Positions 25,460 through 35,185 are shown, counted from the stretch's first letter. The stretch: 64,000 nucleotides of DNA from Pseudomonas frederiksbergensis (GCF_001874645.1 NZ_CP017886.1:3596001-3660000), one strand, 5' to 3'. Numbers and translations: made by a program. Notes: generated by a model from the letters alone, not told the origin.

Positions 25460-26539
25460 CTACGGGGCGGGCGGGAGCAGAAACCGCGCAATCACCGGCA
25501 AGTGATCGGAGATGCGCAACGTGTCGTCCTGTCGCACCGCGGCTTCCAGCCGTTTGATCCGCGGGCTGTAGAACAAATAGTCGACGGTGCGATCCGGGCC
25601 GTTGAGGCCGGGGTCGTTAGGGTAGTGGGTCAACCACTGGTCCCGATCGACACCGCTGGCCTCGTTGTTGGTTGGGATCATCGGGTACTTGTCCCATAGC
25701 ACATGCAGCGCGCTGTCGGCGGAGTAGGGTCTGCGTTGCTCGGGTGCGAGGCGTTGATACTGGCCCAGCGGCAATAGATTGAAGTCGCCACCGATCAGCC
25801 ATGGCGTGCCGTGACCTTCGTACTTGTCGAGTACCTTGGCGACTGCCGCCACTTTGGTTTGCTGCGTCTCATCAGGCTGGATCGCCCGATCGAGATGAGT
25901 GTTGAGCACCGCCATTTGCCCGCCATCGCGCAGCGGCAAGTAACTCACCAGCAGGGCATTTTTGGGTTGAAACTGCTGGCTGACGAAGTTGAGCGGTGCC
26001 TCGGGCAGTTGCAGGCGTTCGGCATGTTCGATCTGGTAGCGGCTCAAGGTCGCCAATTGCCGGCCAACGCTGCCGAAAATGTGCGGCTCTGGAATGAAGT
26101 CGGCCTTCCAGTCGAAGGCGTGAGTGCTGCAAGGGTAGAGGTCGGCCAGGCGTTCCTGCAGCAGCTTGAGCTGGTTTTGGTAGTCGCTGGCCTTGGCGCC
26201 GTCATCCAGTTCCTGCAGCAGGACCAGGTCTGGCTGCTCATCGCGGATCACCCGTGCCACTTCGTCGAGACTGAAGGCCATGTCATCCGGGGTCGGACTT
26301 TCGTCGGGGCCTTGGGCCTGGTCATTCCAGAACACATAGCGTTTACCCGCCAGGTACTGGACGTTCCAGGTCATCACCTTTAGCGCCTGCCCCGGCACCA
26401 GCGTGGGGGCGCTGGTGCCGCAACTGACGGGTAGCGTTTCCTTGGCATCGGGGCGCCAGGTCAGGCTGTAGAGCATTGAAAGCAGCAAGCCGATGAGAAT
26501 CAGCAGGCCCAGCAGGGTGTAGCGCAGTAGACGGGTCAT
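25460..26539 (-). CDS. membrane-anchored endonuclease/exonuclease/phosphatase family protein
   Basis: 359 residues. One N-terminal transmembrane helix (LLRYTLLGLLILIGLLLSMLYSL) precedes an EEP domain. Visible EEP features are MTWNVQYLAG (metal-binding Asn), LVLLQELDDG (catalytic Glu), NTHLDRA, WLIGGDFNLLPLG and the terminal ISDHLPVIARF (catalytic Asp-His). Relatives include DNase I-like nucleases and sphingomyelinases/inositol phosphatases. The substrate is not determined; the domain should face the periplasm. Confidence 0.87.
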   Translation of the reverse strand: MTRLLRYTLLGLLILIGLLLSMLYSLTWRPDAKETLPVSCGTSAPTLVPGQALKVMTWNVQYLAGKRYVFWNDQAQGPDESPTPDDMAFSLDEVARVIRDEQPDLVLLQELDDGAKASDYQNQLKLLQERLADLYPCSTHAFDWKADFIPEPHIFGSVGRQLATLSRYQIEHAERLQLPEAPLNFVSQQFQPKNALLVSYLPLRDGGQMAVLNTHLDRAIQPDETQQTKVAAVAKVLDKYEGHGTPWLIGGDFNLLPLGQYQRLAPEQRRPYSADSALHVLWDKYPMIPTNNEASGVDRDQWLTHYPNDPGLNGPDRTVDYLFYSPRIKRLEAAVRQDDTLRISDHLPVIARFLLPPAP

Positions 26540-26612
26540 GGCTCGGCTTATGGCGTTACAAAGTTGAGCCCGAGCATAACCGAGGCGGGCCCGGACCCCA
26601 AGGGTAGAGCGG

Positions 26613-27287
26613 TCAGGCGCTTCCTTCGGTTTTGTCAGGTGCGTCGCTGATCAACATGAACAGCCGAAACAGCACCACGCTGGTGAACAGTTGCAGAAAG
26701 CTGTGGGCACTTTCGATGATCAGCGACAGCGCCGGGTTCTGCGGCTCCGGATAGATGGCCATGCTCGCGCCTTTCAGCATCCACAGCGGGCCCATCACGC
26801 AGAGAATGCACAGCAGGATGCGCAGGAAATTGCCACGGGCCAGACGCATGCTTTCCCTGATGGCCTGTAGCGGCTGCATATTGCGCAGCACCAGCAGGTA
26901 CTCGGCAAAGGCGAGCATCACCATCAGCCATATGCCCGGCAGGAAATACAGCGACAACCCCACCAGAATCAGCAGGGTGTTGACCGCCGTCAGCAGAGCG
27001 AAGCGCGGCCACAGGCTGACTGACGCCGACAACAGGTCCAGGGTGCGCGGCGATTCGCCACGGCTGCGGGCATCGAGAAACAGGATCAGCGCGGCGGTGT
27101 ACAGCGGATACACCAGCAACCCGACAATCACGCTATAGCCGGGAAAGGCATCTGGCCCCTGAGAATGGTCGACCAGTTGCTGAAGCAGGGCTTCGAGCAC
27201 CACCAAAGGCAGACATAGCGGCACGATGCGGCCCAGGTTGCGCTGGAAAAAGTACAAAGAGTCGCGGAGTACGTCTAACGGATTCAT
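26613..27287 (-). CDS. YciC/UPF0259-like inner-membrane protein
   Basis: 224 residues with about six hydrophobic segments and no catalytic motif. The N-terminus NPLDVLRDSLYFFQRNLGRIVPLCLPLVVLE and LLVLRNMQPLQAIRESMRLARGN are typical of the YciC family of unknown function. The gene stands alone on the minus strand. Confidence 0.78.
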   Translation of the reverse strand: MNPLDVLRDSLYFFQRNLGRIVPLCLPLVVLEALLQQLVDHSQGPDAFPGYSVIVGLLVYPLYTAALILFLDARSRGESPRTLDLLSASVSLWPRFALLTAVNTLLILVGLSLYFLPGIWLMVMLAFAEYLLVLRNMQPLQAIRESMRLARGNFLRILLCILCVMGPLWMLKGASMAIYPEPQNPALSLIIESAHSFLQLFTSVVLFRLFMLISDAPDKTEGSA

Positions 27288-27464
27288 CGGTCGCTATCGC
27301 AGGTTGCAAAGTATGTCGACACTGTAACCGATGCGACCGGCAGTCGAGCAAACGTAAACGTTCGGTAAAGGCCATTGAAACAACCAGTAACACCCCCATA
27401 ACTAGTGAGCACCTTCTCCATAAGGGAAAAGGGCCATGATTTTCCGGCAATCTATGAGGTCGCC

Positions 27465-28259
27465 ATGAACAGCGAAGAACAAACCCTGATCGATGGACTG
27501 TTTTCCCGGCTGCAACAGGCCGAGACGGATTCAGCCCCGCGCGATGCTCTGGCCGAGGCGAGGATCAAGGAACACCTGAGCCGCCAGCCAGCAGCGGGCT
27601 ATTTCATGACTCAGGCGATTCTGGTGCAAGAGGCGGCGATCAAGAGCCTCGACGAGCAAAACAAACAGCTCACCCAGCAAATTCAGCAACTGCAAGCCGA
27701 ACTGCAACAAGCCAAGGCCCAGGGCGCGGCACCGGCGCCGAGCAACAGCGGCGGTGGTTTCCTGTCGAGCATCTTCGGCGGCGGCTCCCGTGATCCACAG
27801 CCTGCACCGGCCCAGAGCGCGCCAGCGTCGAGCGGCGGCTGGCGTGAACCGGCGCGACCTTCTGCGCCACCGCCACAAAACTATGGCGCGCCACAGCAGG
27901 GCTTTGGTGCCCCGCAACAAAACTTTGGTGCACCCCAACAGAACTACGCCGCCCCGCAGCAGGCGCCGGCAGCCGGCAGCAGTTTCCTCGGTGGTGCCTT
28001 GAAAACCGCAGCGGGCGTGGCGGGTGGCGTGATGCTGGCACAGGGCATCAGCAGCCTGTTCCACAGCAATCAGCAGCCGCAGGAAATCGTTGAAGTCATC
28101 AAGGAAGAGCCGGCTCAAGTGAATGACAACAGCGGCTGGGGCAATGACGACCAGCGTCTGGCCAACAACGATTCCTGGAGCAATAACGACCAGGGCGGCC
28201 TCAGCGACAGCGACGACAGCTCATTCTTCGGCGGTGATGACGACGACTCCTTCGTCTGA
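27465..28259 (+). CDS. DUF2076 family protein
   Basis: 264 residues. The N-terminal 95 residues (EEQTLIDGLFSRLQQAE, then helices with AAIKSLDEQNKQLTQQIQQLQ) form the DUF2076 coiled-coil region. A Gly/Pro/Gln-rich linker with repeated FGAPQQN units follows. A glycine-rich hydrophobic segment (FLGGALKTAAGVAGGVMLAQGISSLF, about 175-200) precedes a very acidic C-terminus ending FGGDDDDSFV. The start at MNSEEQ has GAGG upstream. The family occurs in the periplasm or cytoplasm of proteobacteria; its role is unknown. Confidence 0.8.
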   Translation: MNSEEQTLIDGLFSRLQQAETDSAPRDALAEARIKEHLSRQPAAGYFMTQAILVQEAAIKSLDEQNKQLTQQIQQLQAELQQAKAQGAAPAPSNSGGGFLSSIFGGGSRDPQPAPAQSAPASSGGWREPARPSAPPPQNYGAPQQGFGAPQQNFGAPQQNYAAPQQAPAAGSSFLGGALKTAAGVAGGVMLAQGISSLFHSNQQPQEIVEVIKEEPAQVNDNSGWGNDDQRLANNDSWSNNDQGGLSDSDDSSFFGGDDDDSFV

Positions 28260-28269
28260 TACGCCATTC

Positions 28270-28295
28270 GTCCGGGGCCTGGTAGCGCCCCGGAC
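28270..28295 (+). terminator. probable terminator after the DUF2076 gene
   Basis: GTCCGGGGC and GCCCCGGAC arms around a short loop, with only a weak T-rich tail (TGATTATT). Confidence 0.5.
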
Positions 28296-28396
28296 TGATT
28301 ATTCGCGGAAAAATCCTTCTGACTGGCATACTGGGCGACTTTCGGACCTTGGGTCTGATCAATCGCCTGCGCTTGTGTGCGCCATGAGGATGTGCG

Positions 28397-28876
28397 GTGA
28401 AGAAGATCGCAGTGTTCGCCGATGTCCAAAATCTCTATTACACCGTGCGCCAGGCCTACGGTTGTCATTTCAACTACGCCGCCCTGTGGGCTGACATCAG
28501 TCAGCGCGGGCAGATCGTCGAGGCCTATGCCTACGCCATCGATCGCGGCGACAGCAAGCAGCAGCAATTCCAGCAGATCCTGCGCAACCTGGGCTTCATC
28601 GTGAAGCTCAAGCCCTACATCCAGCGCAGCGACGGCTCGGCCAAGGGCGACTGGGACGTGGGCATCACCCTCGACATCATGGACGCCGCCGATCACGTCG
28701 ACGAAGTGGTGCTGGCCTCGGGTGACGGTGATTTCGACATGTTGCTGGAGCGGATCATCGCCAAGCACGGTGTCGAAGCGGTCGCCTATGGCGTGCCGGG
28801 GCTCACCGCCAACTCGCTGATTCGCGCTGCCAGCCGTTACGTGCCGATCGAAGGCGCATTGCTGCTTAAAAACTGA
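28397..28876 (+). CDS. NYN domain protein (LabA/DUF88-like PIN-fold nuclease)
   Basis: 159 residues, GTG start preceded by GAGGA. NYN/PIN-like acidic residues are in place: D9 (FADVQNLYY), D85 and D87 (GDWDVGI), D110 and D112 (LASGDGDFDML). Proteins of this family are predicted Mg-dependent RNases or tRNA-processing enzymes. It is followed 22 bp later by a DnaQ-like exonuclease gene, giving a pair of nuclease-fold genes likely to be cotranscribed. Confidence 0.87.
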   Translation: MKKIAVFADVQNLYYTVRQAYGCHFNYAALWADISQRGQIVEAYAYAIDRGDSKQQQFQQILRNLGFIVKLKPYIQRSDGSAKGDWDVGITLDIMDAADHVDEVVLASGDGDFDMLLERIIAKHGVEAVAYGVPGLTANSLIRAASRYVPIEGALLLKN

Positions 28877-28898
28877 TTATTGAACGCAAGGAACAGGT

Positions 28899-29510
28899 TT
28901 GGAACGCATAGCCGTCATCGACTTTGAAACCACCGGGATATCCCCGAGCAGCAGCTGCCGGGCCACGGAAATTGCCGTGGTGATACTTGAACAGGGGCGC
29001 ATTGTCGACCGTTACCAAAGCCTGATGAACGCCGGCGTGCGAGTGCCGGCCTTCATCGAACAACTGACGGGCATCAGTAACGCCATGCTGCGTACCGCGC
29101 CGACCGCCGAGCAGGTGATGAATGAGGTCAACGAATTCGTTGGTATCACGCCTCTGCTGGCCCACAACGCAGCCTTCGACCAGAAGTTCTGGGATTACGA
29201 GATGGGACGGATCAAACGCACACGCTTGCAGAACTTTGCCTGTTCGCTGTTACTCGCCCGCCGCCTGATGCCGGCCGCGCCGAACCACAAACTCGGCACC
29301 CTCACCACCTTCGCCCAATTGCCCCACACCGGTCAGGCTCACCGGGCCATGGCCGATGCCGAAATGGCGGCGAATCTTACCGCGCACCTGGAGCAGGAAC
29401 TGCTGCAAAAACACGGCTTGCGCGAGTTGTCCCACGATCTGCTGTGCAGCTTGCAGAAGGTGCCAGCGGCGAAGATCAACGAACACCTCAAGCGCCATCG
29501 CGGTTTTTGA
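28899..29510 (+). CDS. DnaQ-like 3'-5' exonuclease
   Basis: 203 residues starting at TTG (MERIAVIDFETTG). Exo I DFETTG (D8, E10), Exo II HNAAFDQKFW and Exo III HRAMADAEMAANL give the DEDDh set. An unusual SSSC stretch follows Exo I. The short C-terminal helical extension is not a polymerase domain. The likely role is RNA or DNA 3'-end trimming. Coupled to the NYN gene. Confidence 0.88.
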   Translation: MERIAVIDFETTGISPSSSCRATEIAVVILEQGRIVDRYQSLMNAGVRVPAFIEQLTGISNAMLRTAPTAEQVMNEVNEFVGITPLLAHNAAFDQKFWDYEMGRIKRTRLQNFACSLLLARRLMPAAPNHKLGTLTTFAQLPHTGQAHRAMADAEMAANLTAHLEQELLQKHGLRELSHDLLCSLQKVPAAKINEHLKRHRGF

Positions 29511-29590
29511 AATCAAAAGATCGCAGCCTGCGGCAGCTCCTACGCCAAACGCATTCCCATGTAGGAGCTGCCGCAGGCTGCGATCTTTTA
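29511..29590. repeat. REP pair
   Basis: Facing GATCGCAGCCTGCGGCAGCTC units immediately after the exonuclease stop. Confidence 0.87.
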
Positions 29591-29726
29591 ACGTCACCAA
29601 CTGGCCCAACTGCTGACGCAGTGGTGCTTTGAAAAGTGTACCGGCCTTATAAACAGGATTTGTAACTTAAGTTCCGTCTGTCGGCTTTCTAAAATAACGC
29701 TCATCTGTCCTGCCTTAGAGCGTCCC

Positions 29727-30653
29727 ATGCCAGGTCTACGCCGTTTCCCATTACCGCTGGTGGGTGCCTTTTTTGCGCTGTACGTGATCTGGGGATCGAC
29801 CTACCTGGTGATTCGCATCGGTGTGCAGTACTGGCCGCCACTGATGCTTGGTGGCATTCGTTTTATTGTCGGCGGGACGCTGATGTACGCCTTCCTGCGC
29901 TGGCGCGGGGTGCCAGCGCCGACCTGGCCGCAGTGGAAGGCTGCGGGGATAATCGGGATTTTGTTGCTCAGTTTTGGCAACGGCGCGGTCAGCATGGCTG
30001 AGCACACGGGTGTGGCCTCTGGCGTTGCGGCATTGGCGGTGGCGACGGTGCCGTTGTTTACCTTGCTCTGCGGGTATTTCTGGGGGGCGCGAAATACCCG
30101 TCTGGAATGGGCGGGGATTGTGCTGGGGCTGATCGGTATCGCCATGCTCAATCTGGGCTCCAATCTGCAATCGAGCCCTTTGGGAGCTGTATTGCTGATT
30201 GGTGCGGCAGCAGCCTGGGCGTTTGGTTCGGTTTGGAGCAAACATTTGCCACTGCCTCAGGGCGCGATGTCCAGTGCGGCGCAAATGCTTGTCGGCGGCG
30301 TGGTGCTGTTGATCGGCAGCGCGCTGACTGGCGAACACTTGGAAAGTCTGCCGCCGCTCGAGGGTTGGCTCGCGATGATGTACCTGGTGGTGTTCGGCTC
30401 GATCGTTGCCTTTAACGCCTACATGTACTTGCTGAAAAACGTCCGCCCGGCGGCGGCCACCAGTTATGCCTATGTCAACCCGGCAGTGGCGGTGTTGTTG
30501 GGGATCGTTTTTGCCGGTGAACGCATCGGTATCGCAGAGGCTTTGGCGATGGCGGTGATCATCAGTGCCGTGGTGTTGATCGGTCTGCCGCAGTGGCGCC
30601 GTGCTCCTGAGCGGCCTGGTGTCTTGGTGCCGACAGAATCCCGTGTGAATTAG
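29727..30653 (+). CDS. EamA/DMT family exporter (YedA/RhaT-like)
   Basis: 308 residues with ten predicted transmembrane helices in two EamA repeats. IWGSTYLVIRIGV and PLMLGGIRFIVGG in repeat 1 and LLKNVRPAAATSYAYVNPAVAVLLG in repeat 2 are typical of the YedA-type drug/metabolite exporters. Substrate unknown. It lies 53 bp before rhlE, and the promoter of the latter would be in that gap. Confidence 0.88.
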   Translation: MPGLRRFPLPLVGAFFALYVIWGSTYLVIRIGVQYWPPLMLGGIRFIVGGTLMYAFLRWRGVPAPTWPQWKAAGIIGILLLSFGNGAVSMAEHTGVASGVAALAVATVPLFTLLCGYFWGARNTRLEWAGIVLGLIGIAMLNLGSNLQSSPLGAVLLIGAAAAWAFGSVWSKHLPLPQGAMSSAAQMLVGGVVLLIGSALTGEHLESLPPLEGWLAMMYLVVFGSIVAFNAYMYLLKNVRPAAATSYAYVNPAVAVLLGIVFAGERIGIAEALAMAVIISAVVLIGLPQWRRAPERPGVLVPTESRVN

Positions 30654-30705
30654 GGTAAACTGCGCGCCATTGCACACTCGCGCTGATTTTTCCTACGGTA
30701 TTCCC

Positions 30706-32040
30706 ATGACTTTCGCCACTCTTGGCCTGATCGAACCCTTGCTGCGCGCCCTTGAGACGCTCGGTTACCAGACTCCGACCCCGGTGCAGACGCAAGCCAT
30801 TCCGGCGGTGCTGGCCGGTCGTGACCTGATGGCTGCGGCCCAGACCGGCACCGGCAAGACCGCCGGCTTCGCCGTGCCGTTGCTGCAGTTGCTGGCCATG
30901 GAAGGACCGAAAGTCACCAGTAACTCGGTACGTGCGCTGATCCTGGTGCCCACCCGCGAGCTGGCCGAGCAGGTTCATGAAAGCGTGCGTCAGTACGCTG
31001 AAAACCTGCCGCTGAGCACTTACGCGGTGTACGGCGGCGTCAGCATCAACCCGCAAATGATGAAGCTGCGCAAAGGTGTCGACTTGCTGGTGGCCACACC
31101 CGGTCGTCTGCTGGATCTGTTTCGGCAGAACGCGCTGAAGTTCAACCAACTGCAAACCCTGGTGCTGGACGAAGCCGACCGCATGCTCGATCTGGGTTTC
31201 TCTGAAGAGCTGGCGAACATTTACAAGGCACTGCCGAAAAAGCGTCAGACGCTGCTGTTCTCCGCGACCTTCTCCGACGCGATTCGCGAGTTGGCCGGAC
31301 AAATGCTCAATGATCCACTGAGCATCGAAGTCAGCCCGCGTAACGTGGCTGCCAACACCGTCAAGCAATGGGTGGTCACGGTCGACAAGAAACGCAAGGC
31401 CGAGTTGTTCATTCACTTGTTGCGCAAAAACCGCTGGAAACAGGTGCTGGTGTTTGCCAAGACCCGGAACGGCGTGGATGCGCTGGTGGAGAAGCTTCAG
31501 GGCCTGGGCGTGAATGCTGACGGTATCCACGGCGACAAACCACAAGCCACTCGCCAACGCGCACTGGACCGTTTCAAGGCCAGCGAAGTGCAGATTCTGG
31601 TGGCCACCGACGTTGCGGCCCGAGGTCTGGATATCGAAGACTTGCCACTGGTGGTGAACTTCGACCTGCCGATCGTTGCCGAGGACTACATCCACCGTAT
31701 CGGTCGGACCGGCCGTGCGGGCGCGACTGGTGAGGCGATTTCGCTGGTGTGTGCCGATGAAGTGAATCAGCTGTCGGCCATCGAGATGCTGACGCGTCAG
31801 ACCTTGACCCGCCATATGGAGCAGGACTTCGAGCCTGAACACCGCGTGCCGGACACCGATGCCAGCGGCCAAGTGGTCAAGAAACCGAAAAAGCCGAAGA
31901 AGCCAAAAGTCTCCGGTGGCGGCAAACGCAACCTCGGCAAGTGGGTGGAAAGCGGTGATGCTTCGGCGCCGGAGCCTTCGGTCAAACCTGTGCGCAAAGT
32001 GCCGGTGTTTAATACCGGGCCGCGTAAGCGTAAGCCTTAA
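30706..32040 (+). CDS. rhlE: DEAD-box RNA helicase RhlE
   Basis: 444 residues. Q-motif region GYQTPTPVQTQAIP, AQTGTGKT, PTRELAEQV, TPGRLLD, DEADRMLD, SATF and HRIGRTGRAG are all intact. The C-terminal tail is Lys-rich (KKPKKPKKPKVSGGGKRN) as in RhlE proteins, which act in RNA decay and ribosome assembly. The start at MTFATLG is favoured by family alignment over an upstream in-frame ATG. Confidence 0.93.
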   Translation: MTFATLGLIEPLLRALETLGYQTPTPVQTQAIPAVLAGRDLMAAAQTGTGKTAGFAVPLLQLLAMEGPKVTSNSVRALILVPTRELAEQVHESVRQYAENLPLSTYAVYGGVSINPQMMKLRKGVDLLVATPGRLLDLFRQNALKFNQLQTLVLDEADRMLDLGFSEELANIYKALPKKRQTLLFSATFSDAIRELAGQMLNDPLSIEVSPRNVAANTVKQWVVTVDKKRKAELFIHLLRKNRWKQVLVFAKTRNGVDALVEKLQGLGVNADGIHGDKPQATRQRALDRFKASEVQILVATDVAARGLDIEDLPLVVNFDLPIVAEDYIHRIGRTGRAGATGEAISLVCADEVNQLSAIEMLTRQTLTRHMEQDFEPEHRVPDTDASGQVVKKPKKPKKPKVSGGGKRNLGKWVESGDASAPEPSVKPVRKVPVFNTGPRKRKP

Positions 32041-32051
32041 GCTCCGACGAT

Positions 32052-32083
32052 GATCGTTCCCATGCTCCCGCGTGGGAGCGATC
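32052..32083 (+). terminator. GATCG...CGATC palindrome after rhlE
   Basis: GCTCCC-gcgt-GGGAGC with outer GATCG/CGATC arms. It lies between the convergent rhlE and flavoprotein genes and resembles a dispersed pseudomonad palindrome. There is no T-run, so termination is inferred. Confidence 0.45.
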
Positions 32084-33323
32084 AGTGTCGGTGGTTCAGC
32101 CACTCCACCATCCCCAACCCCGCCGTTCGCCCACTGGCGAAACACGCAGTCAGTAGATAGCCACCTGTCGGCGCTTCCCAATCGAGCATTTCCCCTGCGC
32201 AGAACACGCCGGGTAGCTGCTTGAGCATCAGGTTTTCAGTCATTGCCTCGAACGTCACGCCGCCGGCGCTGCTGATGGCTTCGTCCAATGGGCGGGTATT
32301 GACCAGCGTCAGGGGCAAGGCCTTGATTGCGCTGGCCAGTAACAACGGGTCAGCGAAGCATTCGGCGGGTGTCAGCTCGCGCAACAGTGCAGCTTTGACC
32401 CCGTCAAGGCCGAGTTGGCTGTGCAAGTGTTTGGCCACGGAGCGTGAGCCGCGGGGTTTGCTGAGCGCCACCTGGATTTTATCCACAGGCCTGCCGGGCA
32501 GCAGGTCGAGGTGAACCGTTGCCGAGCCGGTTTGATTGATGGCCTCGCGGATCGGTGCCGACAACGCGTAAATCAAACTGCCTTCGATGCCGGTGGCAGT
32601 GATCACGCATTCGCCGAGTCGCGGCACATCATCGTTGAGGCCAATGGCGATATTTTTCAGCGGGGCCCCGGCGAATTTGCTGACCATCAGCTCGCTCCAG
32701 GCCTTCACCTCGAAACCACAATTGCTCGGTTGCAGCGGCGCCAGGGCAACTCCGTATTGTGCAAGTGGCCGCATCCAGGCGCCATCCGAGCCCAATCGGG
32801 ACCAGCTGCCGCCACCCAGCGCCAGTAACAGCGCATCGGCGCTGATTGCCTTCTCACCCTCGGGGCTATCGATACGCAGGCTGCCATCAGCGTTCCAGCC
32901 CAACCAGCGGTGGCGGGTGTGGATAACGACGCCGGCATCGCGCAGGCGTTTGAGCCAGGCGCGCAGTAGCGGGGCGGCCTTCATGTCGGTCGGAAACACG
33001 CGACCAGAGCTGCCGATAAAGGTCTCGATACCCAAGCCATGAATCCATTGGCACAAGGCTTCAGCGCCGAATTCGCGCAGCAACGGAGCTATGTGCGCGG
33101 CGCGTTCGGCATAGCGCGACAGAAACGCCGGGTAGGCTTCGGAATGGGTGATGTTCATGCCGCCGACACCGGCCAGCAGGAACTTGCGGCCCACCGAGGG
33201 CATGCCATCGTACAGATCGACCTTGACCCCGGCCTGGCTCAGCACCTCGGCGGCCATCAGGCCGGCGGGGCCGCCGCCGATGATGGCGACGTGATGAGGG
33301 AGGCTGGCGGGGGACTGGGTCAT
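32082..33323 (-). CDS. HI0933-like flavoprotein (TIGR03862 family)
   Basis: 413 residues. An N-terminal FAD-binding IIGGGPAGLMAAEVLSQAG is followed by GRKFLLAGVGGMNITHSE and a C-terminal GVFCAGEMLDWEAPTGGYLL. This is the HI0933/YhiN-like NAD(P)/FAD oxidoreductase family, TIGR03862 branch. Some family members are linked to rRNA or metal-related redox chemistry, but the reaction is not established. The start MTQSPASLPHH is chosen because the upstream in-frame extension has no similarity and overlaps the REP. Confidence 0.87.
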   Translation of the reverse strand: MTQSPASLPHHVAIIGGGPAGLMAAEVLSQAGVKVDLYDGMPSVGRKFLLAGVGGMNITHSEAYPAFLSRYAERAAHIAPLLREFGAEALCQWIHGLGIETFIGSSGRVFPTDMKAAPLLRAWLKRLRDAGVVIHTRHRWLGWNADGSLRIDSPEGEKAISADALLLALGGGSWSRLGSDGAWMRPLAQYGVALAPLQPSNCGFEVKAWSELMVSKFAGAPLKNIAIGLNDDVPRLGECVITATGIEGSLIYALSAPIREAINQTGSATVHLDLLPGRPVDKIQVALSKPRGSRSVAKHLHSQLGLDGVKAALLRELTPAECFADPLLLASAIKALPLTLVNTRPLDEAISSAGGVTFEAMTENLMLKQLPGVFCAGEMLDWEAPTGGYLLTACFASGRTAGLGMVEWLNHRH

Positions 33324-33369
33324 GGCGTGAGCTGCGGTTCGGCGGAATAGGGCGGGCATTCTATCAGGA

Positions 33370-33490
33370 GTGCAGCCTTTGGCAGCCCCGCGCCGGTCCG
33401 TAGGAGCTGGCGTAGCCTGCGATCGTTTGACGTTTCGTTGGTCGCGGGATCTCAAGATCAAAAGATCGCAGGCTACGCCAGCTCCTACGA
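33370..33490. repeat. REP cluster (three units)
   Basis: A partial unit near 33373 is followed by a facing pair (TAGGAGCTGGCGTAGCCTGC and its complement), upstream of the flavoprotein gene. Confidence 0.8.
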
Positions 33491-33617
33491 GAAGTGCTTT
33501 TTTCTGGTTAAAAAATGCTCAATGGCTTGCAGGGTATACGCGCTATGGTCTGTAGGCCCTTTCACTCAGGTTATCCACAGGCCGTTCCACAGGCATTGTG
33601 GGTAAAGCATCCACACC

Positions 33618-34538
33618 TCAATGACAACCTGATGACTGCCAGACCCGTTGCGCGCTGTGATGGAGAATGCCATGCCGTCGCGCCAGGGCCTGGCGGTCCT
33701 TGCTGTAGCCGCCGCCGATCACCCCCACCACCGGAATGTCGCGCCCCAGGCAATGGCGCAGTACGCTTTCATCGCGGGCGGCGACGCCTTCATCGGTCAG
33801 TTTCAGGTAGCCCAGCGCGTCGTCTTTATGCACATCGACACCGGCGTCATACAACACCAGGTCGGGCTGATAGAGCGGCAGCAGGTAATTCAGCGCGTCA
33901 TCGACCACTTTCAGGTAATCCTCGTCGCCCATGCCCATGGGCAGCGGAATGTCCCAGTCGCTTTTGGCCTTGCGTGCGGGAAAGTTCTTTTCGCAATGAA
34001 GGGAAACCGTCACCGCGTCCGGGGTATGTTCCAGTATGCGTGCCGTCCCATCGCCTTGGTGCACGTCGCAATCGAAGATCAGTACCCGACCGACCCGGCC
34101 GCTTTCCAGCAGATAATGGCTGATTACCGCCAGGTCATTGAAGATGCAGAAGCCCGCCGGGTGATCGTAATGGGCGTGATGGGTGCCGCCGGCCAGATGG
34201 CAGGCCATACCGTGTTCCAGTGCCTGTTCGGCGGCCAGCAACGAACCGCCGACCGCACGTACGGTGCGTCGGGCCAGTGCTTCGTTCCACGGCAGGCCGA
34301 GACGCCGCTGGTCTTCGCGGGACAACTCGCCGCCCATATAACGTTCGATGTACGCAGGGTCATGGGCGAGGGCGAGAATCTCGGTCGGGCAGATTTCCGG
34401 GCGCAGCAATTGGTGATCAGCGGTCAGGCCACTGTCCACCAGGTGATCGCGCAGCAGTCGGAACTTGTCCATGGGAAAGCGATGTTCCGCCGGGAACTCG
34501 GGGCTGTAGTCTTCGTGGTAAATCAGCGGCAGCGACAT
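33618..34538 (-). CDS. histone deacetylase superfamily protein
   Basis: 306 residues of the arginase/HDAC fold. H120-H121 (GGTHHAHYD) and zinc ligands D156/D158/H160 (FDCDVHQGDG) are present, with GGGYS near the C-terminus. The sequence is closest in feel to class IV HDAC/AcuC-like bacterial deacetylases that act on acetylated polyamines or lysines. The substrate cannot be fixed. The gene is divergent from the GNAT gene, an acetylase/deacetylase pair by position. Confidence 0.88.
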   Translation of the reverse strand: MSLPLIYHEDYSPEFPAEHRFPMDKFRLLRDHLVDSGLTADHQLLRPEICPTEILALAHDPAYIERYMGGELSREDQRRLGLPWNEALARRTVRAVGGSLLAAEQALEHGMACHLAGGTHHAHYDHPAGFCIFNDLAVISHYLLESGRVGRVLIFDCDVHQGDGTARILEHTPDAVTVSLHCEKNFPARKAKSDWDIPLPMGMGDEDYLKVVDDALNYLLPLYQPDLVLYDAGVDVHKDDALGYLKLTDEGVAARDESVLRHCLGRDIPVVGVIGGGYSKDRQALARRHGILHHSAQRVWQSSGCH

Positions 34539-34615
34539 GGCGATTTCATGGAGTGAATGAGTGAAGGATCCTACCAGCGATGTAGACTTGTTTGCAGGGG
34601 AACGGAGGGGGAACG

Positions 34616-35185
34616 ATGGAGCCGATACTGGAACTAGAGAGCGCGCGGCTGCTGATGCGCCAATGGCGTGACGAGGATTTGCCGGCGTTTGCGGAGATGT
34701 GCGCCGACCCGCAGGTCATGCGCTATTTCCCGGTACCCTTGAGCCGTCTGGAAAGCGCTGCATTGATCGGGCGAATCCGTGGTCATTTCGCTGAGCACGG
34801 TTACGGCCTGTGGGCGCTGGAGCGCAAGGACACCGGTGCGTTCATCGGTTTTACCGGATTGGCGGTGGTCGGGTTCGAGGCTTCTTTCACGCCGGCCACC
34901 GAAATCGGCTGGCGTCTGGCTCGCGAGCATTGGGGGCTGGGTTACGCCAGTGAAGCCGCCTGGACTGCTTTGCGTTGCGGCTTTGACCGTTTGGCGCTGG
35001 ACGACATCGTGGCGTTTACCACCGAGGCCAACCTGCCTTCACAGAAAGTCATGCAGGCCATTGGCATGCATCACGACCCGTCGGCGGATTTCGAACACCC
35101 AAGGGTCGGGCGTGATGATCCGTTGCGTCATCATGTGCTGTACCGCATTACCCGTGAGCAATGGTTGGAAACCTTGCATGGATAA
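34616..35185 (+). CDS. GNAT family N-acetyltransferase (RimJ/RimL-like)
   Basis: 189 residues. ESARLLMRQWRDEDLPAFAEM at the N-terminus and the acetyl-CoA loop EHWGLGYASEAAW are typical of RimJ/RimL-type enzymes. ALRCGFDRLALDDIVAFTTEAN and SQKVMQAIGM complete the fold. A GGAGGGGGAACG ribosome site decides the start. The target is unknown. Confidence 0.88.
   Translation: MEPILELESARLLMRQWRDEDLPAFAEMCADPQVMRYFPVPLSRLESAALIGRIRGHFAEHGYGLWALERKDTGAFIGFTGLAVVGFEASFTPATEIGWRLAREHWGLGYASEAAWTALRCGFDRLALDDIVAFTTEANLPSQKVMQAIGMHHDPSADFEHPRVGRDDPLRHHVLYRITREQWLETLHG

Noticed and set aside
33573..33582. Exact DnaA-box sequence TTATCCACAG
   Set aside because: A single copy with no cluster, AT-rich unwinding region or dnaA/dnaN neighbours; chance match.
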